A stretch of 64,000 nucleotides of DNA from Neostapfia colusana (taxonomy: Eukaryota > Streptophyta > Magnoliopsida > Poales > Poaceae), in NCBI GenBank assembly GCA_030760725.1, contig JASWHV010000008.1:31654720-31718719 (forward strand). Reading direction: 5' to 3'. Below the pieces are notes generated by a model. The model did no database searches. It was not told where the DNA came from and was given only the letters and a program-made list of their open reading frames with translations. Each line of letters begins with the position of its first letter. The first letter of the stretch is position 1. Positions 1-11,895 of the stretch are shown piece by piece. The translations under genes and the position numbers were made by a program.

Positions 1-1528
1 TTCTATGCATAAAAGTGAGTTTTAATATTAAATAGTAGGACATATCATCTAAACAGAATAGGTTCTGATCTAAAATATTAAATAATATATTTTTGAACTT
101 CTCCTCTGATGTGAACTAATTTAAATTTATTTTATCAGTTTTCAGAATTATTTCCTAGCCTAAAAATGTGTTTCTAGCACTACTAAATATGAATAACACT
201 TAGGTAGATTTCATTTCAGCCTAAAATCTATTTTTAACTCATTCTAAAGTTTTCCAAGTGATAGGAGAGTTTAAATTTGAATTTGCACATGTGTTTGCCT
301 TACCTTTTAAATTTAAATCCTAGTCACATATTCAAATTTCTAAATTTAATATCATATAGGGTAAAAAAGGTAAATCCACCCTACTGCAGGGTCTAATTTG
401 CTATTTCATAAATTTCCAGGGGTCTAACTACACATAACAAAGGGGTTTTCCTAATTTTTATTAAGTCCAGGGGCTAAAACTGATTTTTAAATGATTTTAC
501 ACGAATTTCTGAAGTTCCAGGGGCTAGATCAGAAGTTTCCGGGGCTAGCTCATGTTTTCCGAGATCCCCAGGGTGTAGCGCGTAAGAATCCCGGCCTTTA
601 TAACGCGGGGCTGATGTGGACCGTCCGATTTAAAATAGATGGCTCAGATTAGATCGCCGAACCGGTATGCGTGGGTTTTATTTCTACCGTGCGATTTAAA
701 ATAGACGGCCCTCAAGGGGTCACGTCGCCCTGGCCGAAGCCAGCCCGCGCGCGCGGCGGCGGGGGTGGCGATCTCGCCGGCGCAGCTTCGGTTCCTTGCC
801 GCTATACGTTCAATCTTGCAGTTTTTCACATTGATCGACTGCGGAGGGGTAGGGGAGCTCACCTAGGGGTTTCTCGGGCTTGGGGGGGGGGGTCGGAATT
901 CGGCTCTGCGACGACGATGGTTGAAGCTGCTCCTCGGTGCTCGTCGGAACCGATGCTAGGGCGCGAAACTTGTCGCTTCCTTCACGTGCAGGGCTCCCTG
1001 GAGGCGGTGGATCACGATCAGCGTGTTAGATCAGAAAATCCGAGCAAGGATCGAAAGAAAACGGTGATCGAAGCTTCGGTTCCCACCGGAGAGAAGAACG
1101 GCCGATCGGGGGGAAAAACAGGGCGATTGTCGGCGTTTATATAGGCGAGGGAGGGCGGCGGTCTGTTGGGATCGAGTTGGAGACGTCCGGGACCGGAAAT
1201 CAGGCTGGGGCGCGGGTTTCCAGAGTTTGTTGCGATCGGGCGCGAGGGAAGAGTCCGGTCGGTTGGCGCGCGGGAGGTAGGAGATGACATGCGGGCCCCA
1301 CATGTCAGTGAGAGGAAGAGAGGGGGCACGCGGTCTTGGGCTGGCGCGGGGGATTGGGCCGGCTGGTGGGTTCCGGCCTACTGGCCGGTTGGGGTTTTTT
1401 TTCTTTTTCCTTTTCTTTTCTATTCTGATTTGAATTTAAATTCCAGTTTGAATTTGAATTTCTGCACCACATGCAATACGTCCAAAAATTTTTAAATTCC
1501 CCTCTTTAACAGGTTTTGGGGTGTTACA
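1..1528 (-). mobile_element. Partial LTR, C-like gypsy family, cut by window edge
   Basis: This stretch is collinear with the last 1.55 kb of the two C LTRs (from about 26130 and 33840). They share the run around cagaataggttctgatc at 50-70, the 'aggggctaaaactgattttt' stretch near 470, the GC-rich block at 690-1370 and the end ggggtgttaca at 1518-1528. It is clearly more diverged from both C LTRs than they are from each other. In transcript orientation (minus) the LTR starts TGTAACACC at 1528. A TATA-like tatataaa reads on the minus strand at 1135-1144. The flank from 1529 is not a polypurine tract, so the rest of the element, or a solo LTR, lies to the left. The short ORFs inside are not genes. 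Confidence 0.8.
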
Positions 1529-1720
1529 AGGTAAGAGGTAAGGTACGCCACCGCAGGCAGATCAGTTGCAGTAAGCTCACCATACGAGCAGTGGTATAGG
1601 ATGGTTTGCCATGGCTTGGCACGGTAGCGAATATGAGTCTCTGAACCTTCTCATGGTTCCGGGAACATATGAAAACGCTGCTCTCCAGCGGGCTTTTGAC
1701 AAAAGCTAGGAAACCCCATC
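1529..1720. other. Unassigned spacer between two LTRs
   Basis: These 192 bases lie between the end of the C-like LTR and the TGTAACACCC start of LTR B1. They match nothing else I could recognise in the window and hold no convincing ORF. They may be a remnant of whatever both LTRs inserted into. Confidence 0.5.
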
Positions 1721-1785
1721 TGTAACACCCTCAAATTCATTTCTATGCATTGCATACATTTTTCATGTAGAGAAACATTATAAAA

Positions 1786-2190
1786 GAAATAGAAATGGAG
1801 AAAGAACTATAGAAATTATGAAAGAACTATAGAAATGGAGAAAGAACCATAGAAATGGAGAAAAGAACCATAGAAATGGAGAAAGGACCAAAGAAATGGA
1901 GAAAGGAACCATAGAAATGGAGGAAGAACCATAGAAATGAAGGAAGGAACCAGAGAAATGGAGGAAAAACCACAGAAATGTAGAGGGGAATATAGAAATG
2001 GAGAATGGGGCATAGAAATGGAGAAGGGCAATGTAGAAATGGAGAATGGGACATAGAAATGGAGAGGGGAATGTAGAAATGGAAAATGGGACATAGAAAC
2101 GGATAGGGGAATGTAGAAATGAAGAATGGGACATAGAAATGGAGAGGTGAATGTAGAAATGGAGCAAGTGGCATAGAAATGGTGAGGAAT
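1786..2190. repeat. Purine-rich minisatellite in the U3 of LTR B1
   Basis: About twenty imperfect copies of an 18-21 bp unit of the form agaaatggagaaagaaccat, drifting towards tagaaatggagaatgggaca on the right. The open reading frames across it, read on the minus strand as Phe/Ser/His-rich peptides, are by-products of the repeat and not genes. Confidence 0.9.
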
Positions 2191-2401
2191 GGGAAAAAGA
2201 TAGCTGAAATAAGCCATTCCCAAATTTACCCCAAAATTTCCAAATTCCCCAATCCCACAAAAGGGGGAATTTCCCCACATTTGGGGGGATAAAATCCCCA
2301 TGGACGCCGCACCTAACTGAAAAGATAAGTTTGTTGAGATCCAAAATTGAGTAGGACTCATATTTTAGCTCCAATTGGAGTAGGAATTCTCTTTTCCCCC
2401 G

Positions 2402-2409
2402 TATAAATA
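2402..2409 (+). promoter_or_regulatory. TATA box of LTR B1
   Basis: The sequence tataaata lies at the position where the sister B LTRs carry ttataaatag, just downstream of the paired gtaggactc/gtaggaattct motifs. Presumed core promoter of this LTR. Confidence 0.6.
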
Positions 2410-3006
2410 TAACCCCCTCCCCCTTGGCCGACCCCTCTCTCTTTTGGTCGTCCAAGCCCAGTTCCTTGCTGCCAAGTCGCCAAGTCCCCCCCCCCCCCTT
2501 GCCAGAATTTGGCCGCCGTTGAGCCCCGCCGTCGCCGGAGAAGAAGCCCGACGATCTGTCCTACCAAAATTTTCAATAGAAAAATTCCCCACTGCTGCCA
2601 TTGCTAGGAGGAAGGCCCTGTCACTAAAAGGAAGTGAGGTAGGTCCCCAACACCCATCTTACGACGTCGCTGCTGTTTCTACGCATCCGTTTTCTTCGCC
2701 CCCTTCGAGCAGAAACATTTACATGTGGACAGACCGTGTTTTGATCGGTTTTTGACGGTGGAATTGATCTAGATCTTGAGTCAAGATCATCACCACATCC
2801 ACACTTGATCCCAGCACCCTTGTTCATCATAAAACCCCATGAAAGTCCATTGAAACATGCAAGAACACGTACAAACTGGTTTAATAAAACAGCATCATAG
2901 GATTTGCATTCATCTACCCCATTGCATCTTGAGTTAAGGTTGTGCATGATGATTGATTGATGTGAATTTTGTATGTGTGTGATCGTGAGTAGAAGAACAA
3001 GCTCAA

Positions 3007-6000
3007 TGTGAGGACCCCGCCGTCCCGATCACTCACAAGGACGGGGCACCTCGCCCGGGAATCGCATTGGGTGGTGCCGTGCGATGCGGCACCCAACAGC
3101 ACACATAATAAAGCATCATATTGCATAAATCAAGCGGAAGCTTACAAGGTGTAAGTTTTACAAATACTTCTCAAAATAATCTACAGCAGAAGACTACTAC
3201 AACTCACGTCTCATACCTATGCTAAGCAACAGAGAAGGTGTCCAGCCCGCGGACCCTTCTCGCTAGCAACACTGTCACAATAGCAGCGGCAGGGGTTGCA
3301 ATGAGTTCATTACTCGGAGAGCTCCGAGTCTCATTGGGCACCCGTACATACCAGCGTACTGTTATTACCTGCAAAACAACTTATGCAGTATCCGTGAGCA
3401 CGAAGCTCAGCAAGACTGACCCGTCACCCTAGCCATGAAACTCTACATGAAGGAAATAGATGGCTGCTTATAGAAGTTTGTACAAACCATGAACTTGAGC
3501 TAAAGGAGAGTCCTTACTTCAAGTTTTAAGCAACTTTTATAACCCTCACGCAACTTACATCGAGATTCCACAATCAAACAAGAAACGCTTCATCTCGATG
3601 TCACTTGCCCGAGGTGGAAGTAACTTTAGTGAGCTATCCTAGACTCATACCGACCTTGCGCCATCAACGTCGAGACTCCACAATCAAACAAGAAATGCTT
3701 TGCCTCGACCTACAAGCCCAAGGTGGAAATTAAATTTAGTGAAATGTTGATCGTTCCTCATCTCCATTAGGAGGATTACCCACGAAGCATATTAAATGTT
3801 TCCCGGTTTATTACTACATCACGACGCAGAGAACAAGTATGCTCGGTCCATTCCGCAAGCGACGGTGGTTGCAATAAAAAACACCCGGCTGACACGACAC
3901 AGGCGCCCGTACTCGACGTTGCACACAGCAACCGTCACTGACGTCGTACGTGGCAACCTTTCACACGACACCCAAATGTCGAACCGGTCCCACCGACTGG
4001 GATTAAGTCTCTCTATGGCAAACCCTCGTAGAGCCGACTTCTCTATACTTTCAATATCGGCATCAGACGGTGAGGTATGCCTCGGCACCCAGGTTAACAT
4101 GTTACATCGGTTTCCTGGGTCCCATATAGCCAGTATGCATCCTGTACACAACTCAAACTTGTCCAACGGGCCGCACACGAGAACGGTCCTTAATTGACTC
4201 AGACATAGACTAGGTTCACAGGACCACGTCCTTGATCCTTCCATCCACTGCTCGGTCTCCCTTCCCAACTATGAGGATCAATTCCCAACTATTCCGATTG
4301 ATCCCCCTTAATCCCTGTTCACGAGTAGAAAACTGCCCACTCGAGTTTGGCTTCTTTTAATCCACTTTTATTGACTTGAGATCAGCAGTTATAATCAATT
4401 GATAAACTCTACTCTACATTTTTCTCCAGGGTTTTTTGGGTCATGCATTTGGAGTTTCATACCATCTAGACCTAATGCAATAAATAAAATACTAGACATA
4501 TGAAGTGAATACGAATAAAAACTTGTAAGTTTTGATGCAAACCGGGGCTTGCCTTTGTTTTGCAGGTGACTTATATATATCTGCAGTTCAGTTAGTGAAG
4601 ACCACTGCGTGCTTGATCAACTGCTTCCTCCTTCCTTGATCTCTACTCCGATGACTTCAACTACTCCACGTAGATACTACACGTAATGAATATGCATATG
4701 GATTTAATTGTAAAGATTTTGCTAACAAGTTCTAATGACAAGTTTTAAAAACTGGAACTCTGTTTAAGAATTTAAAATAACACTGGTGCTAGTGGTTTGG
4801 GTTTGGGTTAAAGTATTATGATCAAGTGAGAAGTGGGGTTCATCACTTGGGTGGTGATCACCTAATGATGTTGAACAGAGCATTACAGATCCAGGGCTCC
4901 AATGGAGCTGGAAATTTTCTTGTGAGTTCCTTGTCACAAGAAAGTCATCTGGACCAAAAATTAGCACTTTTCCTTGAGTGGTTTGTTCAGAACAATTCTC
5001 TAAGCAATTAACAAAAAAGGAAATAATTCTGAAGTAACTCCCATGTTCATGCCAAACTTAGTGAACTAAAATTTCAGTTATAGCTCATAGAGCCTGCATG
5101 AATTTTCCTAAGATTTTTGGCGCTAAGAATTTCCCAGAACTGAATTTCCAAGTTTTTTGGAAATTCTCTGAAATTGTCTCTGTACTCATTTGAACACAGC
5201 AACTTCAAATCTAAATTCCCCTAACCAAATCGACTCCAAACGAGCTGAAACTTTTACAGGGGTTCACTAACACCCTAAAGACTATTCTGGCAAAATTTGA
5301 GGATTTTTGGATTAGCCAAACTCCCTCTAAAATTCTTTTGCTGAAAAGATTTAAAGAATTTTCCAGAATTAATTATTGACCTTCATACAAATTGGATTTC
5401 ATATTTGGACAGTACTCTGTTAGAGGAATACAACAAAATTTGTTTCACAATTTTTGGATTCTCCTACACAAAGTTGTGTCTATTTAAACTTTGAACTGAA
5501 ATCTGAAAATCCTAAAATGTTCAAATGCTGACTGTGGGTCCAGGGGACATGTGTCACTCGCTGGGTTAAGCCACACGGGGCTACTGGATTTTTCCTGCGC
5601 AGCCACAAGAGATCCCAGCGTCATAGCCGATCAGAGATTTAAATTAGTGTCACTGACGAGCGGGACCCGCCAGTCATCTTCAACCTCCGGCCACCTGCGC
5701 CCACGCGCCGCCGGGCTCGCCGGAGTTCGATGGGTTCCGGTCTCCCGGCCATCCCCCGAACCCTCCCTCGCCGTTAGGGCCTAATTTCATGTGCTGAACA
5801 TGATGGGACCCTCTCCTCCGGCCGGCGGTGGCTCTAACCTAGCCGGCCACGGTGCGGCGGCTCTGTACAAGTTCGGTAACGTCGCCCGGCCAACCTAGCC
5901 CGCCAAAACACCGGTGGAACGGCGCTACAGCACCAGTGGATGCCAAGGAGGATCGTCCGGGTGGTGAAGCAGCCCGGAGATGGCTCTAACCTAGCTCTCA

Positions 6001-7304
6001 TTGGGAGCCCGAACCGCCCCACCATAACCGCCGTCGGAAGAATGGGAAATACGTCGTGCACAGTGGTTTTTATGCGTCGGTTGAAAAAGGGAAATTGATC
6101 GCCAGATAGCCCAGCTCGTGTGTGCAAGATTTGACAAGCTAAGCACAAGTGTAGAGGTTGAATTTGAAGTTACCGTGCCGGGAGGTAGTTTTGTGCCTGC
6201 TGGAGGAGTTTTCCCAGATTCACGCTCGGTGGATCATGTCACGGCTTGAGCTACGGTGGTGACCACCAGAGGGTCCTAGCGCATCCGAGGGTGCTCTCGT
6301 TCGGGCTTGACAAGCTCCCTGCAGCACTGTCCACGTGCGACCTCTTCGTCGGTTCTCATCAGTTGCCATGAAAACACACGTCCCTCGAGCTTTTGTGGCC
6401 TAGCTTGACTGGGAAAGGTGCGAGGAGGTTGTAGGATGTCCCGTGGTGCTGTTTTGCTAAGTTGCCGACGCTTACACACGAGAGGAGCCAGCCCCTGACG
6501 ATTTGGCAACGGCGGCAGCCATTCAGTCCTGCAGCCCGCGCGAGACAGAGGACGATGGGGAGTAATATCAGTGCATGAGCAGCTCGCCAGCGTGAAGAAA
6601 TCAGGCAGGAGGTGGAGCATCGGGAGGTGGATCAGCTGCTCGGTGTCGCCCGGGGGTAAAGCTTCGGTGGAGTGAGGAACAGAGAGAAAAGACTTAAGGG
6701 TTAAGTCTATTCATCCCTATGACATGTGGGCCCCATTAGTCAGTACCCCTTCTCCTCAAAAGATCTCCAAAGTTTGACAATTATCCAACCCAAATGTTTG
6801 AATGTTGGAAACTGAGCTGCATTTGCATAGTTAGACAAATTCCATCCAAATTCAAATGTTTATTTGAATTCCTTGCACATTTAACTCCATTTGGAAAAAT
6901 GGGCAGCAAATCTTTCAAAAAATTAATGGAACTTTGCCTACCCACTAATTTGGACCTAAGGAATCCAAATACGCAATTTGATTCTTGGGCTAGCTGCTGC
7001 AAACAAGAGTTTGAACACAACAGTTTTGAATTCCCATTGTGTCCTTCCCTCATTTGAAGTTTGAGTTTAACATTTAGTTCAAGCTCTGATTTTTGAACCC
7101 TCCTATTGCACTTGAGTTCTTCATTTCTGTGGTTTTAATCCACATGAGGTCCATCCATGCCGTAACCCTAAGTTTGTTTAGAAGAATCTCACATATGTTA
7201 TCCTATGTGGAAAAAGTTTCAACAAATCCCCTTTTTCATACACATGACTCCAATATTTGTGCAAACTCATGTTTCTTTGTATTCACATTTTTGGGACCTT
7301 TACA
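3007..7304 (-). repeat. Element A, 3' LTR (left copy)
   Basis: This 4298-bp LTR starts TGTGAGGACCCCGCC and ends GGGACCTTTACA on the plus strand. It is collinear with 13625-17956 throughout. A ctcaa target duplication lies immediately left and the polypurine tract immediately right, so in transcript orientation this is the 3' LTR. One visible difference is an insertion of about 30 bp in the right copy near 17180 relative to 6545. Many short ORFs on both strands recur in the two copies, but they have no domain content and are LTR noise. Confidence 0.9.
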
Positions 7305-7324
7305 TTCCTCCCCCCCTTAAAAGG
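7305..7324 (-). other. Polypurine tract of element A
   Basis: The minus strand reads ccttttaagggggggaggaa directly before the 3' LTR. This is the expected second-strand primer. A perfect 7-bp inverted repeat (aatctca/tgagatt, 7326-7342) lies next to it. Confidence 0.85.
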
Positions 7325-7378
7325 GAATCTCATCCTGAGATTAGAAAAGAAAGATGAGGCGGAAGGTAATTAAAAAAT

Positions 7379-9001
7379 TTACGACAAAAGTTCCGGATAG
7401 TTCCTGTGGATGTAATCTTCACTCTCCCAAGTCGCTTCTTCCGGTGTGTGATTACTCCACAGGACTTTGTAAAATTTCAAAGTCCGATTTCGAGTGATCC
7501 GGCTCTTCTCGTCGATAATCTTGATGGGCTGCTCGGCGTAGGTGAGATCCGGTTGCAATATCTCCATGTCTTCTGAAAGAATCTCCGTCGGCCTCTTCAA
7601 AAACTTTCTCAAGTGTGAGACATGGAAGATGTCGTGGATGCCCGATAAAGATGGCGGCAGCTCCAACCGGTAGGCTACCGGACCACACCGTTCTGTAAGA
7701 ATGAACGGACCCACAAAGCGAGGCGCTAGCTTTCCCTTGACCCTGAATCGATGAATTCCCTTCATCGGGGATACTCGGAGATAGACGTGATCTCCGACTT
7801 CAAAACACAAGGGTCGGCGTCGCCGATCCGCATAACTCTTCTGGCGAGATTGAGCGGCTCTGAGGTTTTCTTGAATCAGCTGGACTCGCTCTTCAGCATC
7901 TTTTACAAGATCAATGCCGAAAATCACCCTTTCGCCAGATTCACACCAATTGAGTGGTGTGCGGCACTTCCTGCCATATAGTGCTTCGTATGGTGCCATT
8001 TTAATACTGGATTGGTAACCATTGTTGTAGGAGAACTCTGCTAATGGCAAATGGTTATCCCAGTTCTTTCCATGATCTATGGAACATGCCCTCAGCATAT
8101 CTTCCAAAATCTGGTTCACCCTCTCCGTTTGACCGTCGGTCTGAGGATGGTAGGCTGAGCTTCTGATTAACTTTGTTCCCAGGGATTCATGCAGTTGCTC
8201 CCATAAACAAGCAACAAATATTGAACCACGGTCCGATATGATAGTTTTGTGGACTCCATGTAAGCACGCAATCCTTGAAAGATCCAGTTCTGCATATTGC
8301 TTAGTTGAAAATCTTGTACTCACTGGGATGAAGTGGGCTGATTTTGTTAAGCAATCAACAATCACCCAAATGGAGTCATGCTTTCTAGATGTGAGAGGCA
8401 GTCCAACAATAAAGTCCATGCTGATGTCCTCCCACTTCCATGCCAGAATACTTAATGGTTGGAGCATTCCCGCTTTCTTTATATGATCAGCTTTGACTCG
8501 CCGACATGTATCACACTCGGATACATACTTGGCAATTTCTCGCTTCATCCGAGTCCACCAAAATCTTCTCTTCAGGTCTTGATACATCTTATTGCTCCCT
8601 GGATGTATCGAGTACTTGGACATATGAGCTTCGTCCAAGATCTTCTCTCTTAGCTTCAGGTTCCGGGGTACCACGATACGGCTGTTAAACCATAACACAC
8701 CTTGCTCATCTTCCCGGAAACATTTCATCTTATCCTCATTGATTCTTGCCCGGATTTTCCGCATTCCTTTATCCCTATTCTGGGCTTGTACAATCTCCTC
8801 TCTAATGGTAGGCACAAGAGCAAGATTATACAACGCCCCATACGGAATCACCCGCAAACTTGGTTCTTTGTCCTCCTCCGGAACAACTGACAAATTATTA
8901 ACGTGGGACTTACGACTGAGTGCATCAGCCACCACGTTAGCTTTGCCCGGATGTTAATGGATCTCGAGCTCATAATCTTTGATTAATTCCAACCATCTCC
9001 G
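7379..9001 (-). pseudogene. Element A pol, C-terminal part: RNase H end, integrase, chromodomain
   Basis: This is the same frame as the upstream gag-pol part, separated from it by two stop codons: TAG at 9002-9004, where sister elements read Gln in an LRQRRW-like motif, and TAA at 8954-8956, where a Tyr is expected. After these, 518 codons are open. They hold a DALSRK motif at the RNase H end, an HHCC zinc-binding region (EAH, IHPG, CDTC all present), and an integrase core with MDF, SDRGS and GQTER as the D-D-E residues. A GPF/GKLAPR-type module follows, then a C-terminal chromodomain-like stretch ending in ATWESEDY. Integrase would insert the cDNA; chromodomains in this lineage are thought to steer insertion to heterochromatin. 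The integrase itself looks catalytically complete. Confidence 0.9.
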
Positions 9002-11567
9002 CTACCTCATGTTGATATCCTTCTGAGTGAATATATATTTGAGGCTCTTATGGTCGGTGTAGAGGTGCACTAAATTTCCATGTAAGTAGTGCCTCCACAT
9101 CTTCAACGCAAGCACCACTGCAGCAAGCTCTAGGTCATGAGTGGGGTAGTGCTGCTCGTGGTTGCGGAGTTGACGAGACCCATACGCGATCACGCGTCTA
9201 TCTTGCATTAAGATGCAGCCAAGTCCAATGCCTGAGGCATCACAATAAACATCAAATGGCTTTGTTGTATCCGGTTGGGCTAACACCGGTGCCGTTGTGA
9301 GATGTTTCTTTAGAGTTTGAAATGCCTCTTCACAGGCTTCTGTCCACACATACTTGCTGCTCTTCTTCAACAACTCTGTCATTGGTTTAGCCACCTTCGA
9401 GAAGCTGGGAATAAACCTCCGGTAATAACCCGCTAGTCCTAGAAAACTGCGAATTTGATGAACCGATGTTGGAGACTCCCACTTCAAGACTTGCTCAATT
9501 TTAGTTGGATCTACGGACACACCCTCCGCTGAAATAATGTGACCTAAGAAAGATACCTTGCTGATCCAAAATTCACACTTGCTGAATTTGGCATACAGCT
9601 TATGTTCCCGTAAGCGTTGGAGCACAATATGGAGATGTTTGGTGTGCTCCTCCTCCGATTTGGAGTATGCAAGAATGTCGTCAATGAAAACCATGACGAA
9701 CTGATCCAACTCTGGCATGAATACAGAATTCATGAGATACATGAAGTGTGCGGGTGCATTTGTTAGACCGAAAGACATGACTAGATACTCATAGAGCCCG
9801 TATCTAGTCGAGAAAGCCGTCTTCGGTATATCCTCCGTTCTGATTTTTATCTGATGATAACCGGACCATAAGTCCATCTTGGAGAATACTTTGGCACCCA
9901 CCAACTGATCAAATAATATATCGATCCACGGCAATGGATATTTATTTTTTATCATCACTGCATTCAGCGGCCGATAATCCACACATAACCGAAGTGACTC
10001 ATCCTTTTTCTTCACAAAGAGGGCTGAACAGCCCCATGGCAATGAGCTAGGTCGGGTGAACCCTTTATCCATTAAGTCCTTTAGCTGTTCTTTCAGTTCA
10101 GCTAATTCCTTCGGAGACATTTTGTATGGCCTCCGAGATATTGGTGTGGTTCCCAGTGCTAACTCGATCTTGAATACCACATCCCTCTTAGGCGGCATTC
10201 CTGGAAGATCATCGGGAAACACATCTGGGTACTCACGGACCACTGGAATATCCTCCAGTTTCATGGTCACACTATGGTACACCACTGGATTTTTAGAATC
10301 CACGGCTTCAAGTATGAGTGTCTGAAGACCGTAGATTGGAGAGTCCAAACTAACAATCTGTGGACCGATGTCCAGAACAGCCCCGTGGTAGTTCATCCAT
10401 GTCATTCCTAAGATCACATCGATCTTCTGCCCCTCCAATACGATGAGGGTCGTGGGGTACACGTTTCCACCTAAGCACAAGGGTGCTTTGATCACTACTT
10501 CATTAGCAGCTATATTTCCACCAGGTGAGCGGATAAGGTAGTGATCCTTCGGTGTAGAGGTGGAGAGCTCAGCTTTGCATACAAACAACCTGCTGATGAA
10601 AATGTGTGTAGCTCCAGAGTCAAATAAAATTAACACGGGCAATCCGTTGAGGGTGAACATTCCCGCTAGCACAGGTGCCCCATCTGGCACATCCTCTAGA
10701 GCTGTATGATAAATGCACCCGCATTTTGGTGCTGTTCCTTGAAGCTGAGCACGGGGTGTATTTATAACCTGCTCCGGTGTAGTTTCTCTGTGGTGTATCC
10801 TTTCTGGACACTTCCTGCTGATGTGACCCAAGTACCCGCACATGAAGCACGGTTTCTCAGTCAGTTCCTGGTTGCTCTGTGTACGGAAACTAGTTGTATT
10901 CTGCTGCGGCAAGAACACTTGAGGAACAGAATTACGTGGCTGCATATACCGTTGTTGCAGCTGTCCGACTTCAGAGTATTGAGCTGAACGACCCGAATGT
11001 TGCTGGAGTCGTCGAGCCTGCTGCATCAGCTGACAGTTCAAGGTACTGTCTACCACCCTGTATTTCTGCGGAGCACTACTGCTACTCTCCGGTGGCATAT
11101 GGTTTTTTCTTTTCTGAGTCTGAACTTCCCGCTGAGCATCTTCAACCATGATGGCAGCGCTCATCAATTCATTTAAGTTCTTTTGATCAGCTAAAACGAG
11201 TCTCTCCTTTAGTTTGGGATTGAGGCTGCGGAAGAACCATTCACACTTTTGTGCTTCGGTGTTCACATGTTGAGGCGCATACTGTGCCAGCTTGTTGAAC
11301 ACTCGCGAATGCTCGTATGCACCCCTCCCTCCTTGTTTTAAGGCCAGAAACTCCTCGAGTTTCCGCTGAATTATTCCAGAAGGAACATGATACGCAAGAA
11401 ACGTCTTCCGGAATTCTGCCCATGTAAAGTCATGTCCAGCTGGTAAGGAGGCGAGTTGATTTGCCCACCATGCACTGGCGGACCCGTGAAGTTGTTGCGC
11501 CGCGTATAGAACCTTCTGATGTTCGGTGCATTGGAGCAACCCGAACTTAGACTCAATGGTACGGATC
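9002..11567 (-). pseudogene. Element A gag-pol: capsid end, zinc knuckle, protease, RT, RNase H
   Basis: About 845 open codons follow the gag frameshift. Visible in order are the end of the retrotransposon gag domain (GSASAWW, LAQYAP), a zinc knuckle CFMCGYLGHISRKC near residue 230, an aspartic protease DSGATH near 307, and RT with DYRPLN near 518 and FIDDILAYS near 620. RNase H follows with YCDASG near 763 and YTDHKS near 828. RT and RNase H catalytic aspartates are present. The frame ends in a premature TAG just after RNase H. Encoded functions are capsid, polyprotein cleavage and reverse transcription in cytoplasmic particles. It is a pseudogene because of the frameshift before it and the stops after it. 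Confidence 0.9.
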
Positions 11568-11895
11568 CAGTATCCGCCACCATAGGATCCTCAGCTTCAA
11601 CGAAAATCGGTGGTTGAGTTGCCAAGAACTCAACATAGGAATTCAGTTGGGGTTGACGCAAGTCTTCGTCTTGACACCCCCCTTGACGGGATGTATTCAT
11701 TACCAGGGTGCGGAGCAAGTCGGTTCGCTCATCGCTTGCACCCGTCATGGCAGCCAGAATGTCCGCCATTGTGACCATGGGTGAAGGTCCTGGTGGAGGC
11801 TGCAGTTGCGGAGCTCGCTGCTCCCGCTGTGGAGAGTTATCACCACCACCACCACTGGAACCACCCACCTCACTCATGGAACGAGTTCGCACCAT
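11568..11895 (-). pseudogene. Element A gag, N-terminal part
   Basis: The likely start is the ATG at 11895 (MVRTRSMSEV), preceded by ttgcaga, which resembles a 3' splice site. The N-terminus is Gly/Pro/Gln-rich, followed by the start of the gag domain (FLATQPPIF). At about 11567 the frame is lost by what looks like a single-base deletion; the gag signature continues in the next frame. An upstream in-frame ATG at 11916 is also possible but adds only seven residues not seen in related gags. Confidence 0.75.

Larger units (their letters stand above)
1721..3006 (+). mobile_element. LTR B1, left part
   Basis: The LTR starts TGTAACACCCTCAAATTC, as do the LTRs at 21135 and 40937. Downstream blocks match those LTRs in order: the gagtaggactc pair and TATA box (2340-2410), agcccgacgatctgtc (2546), ggaagtgaggtaggtc (2630), gtggacagaccgtg (2725), gatcttgagtcaagatcatc (2770) and the stretch up to gtagaagaacaagctcaa. 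It breaks at 3006 because element A inserted there and resumes at 17962. The U3 portion differs from the sister LTRs: a short minisatellite replaces the G-box array. Confidence 0.85.

Noticed and set aside
1778..2455. A 225-codon minus-strand ORF with Phe/Ser/His repeats
   Set aside because: It is the translation of an 18-21 bp minisatellite; all three minus frames are similarly open.
3007..7304. Recurring ORFs of 60-150 codons inside the LTRs of A (for example around 3796-4268 and 6276-6620)
   Set aside because: They recur because the LTR is duplicated, change frame and length between copies, exist on both strands and show no domain or codon signature.
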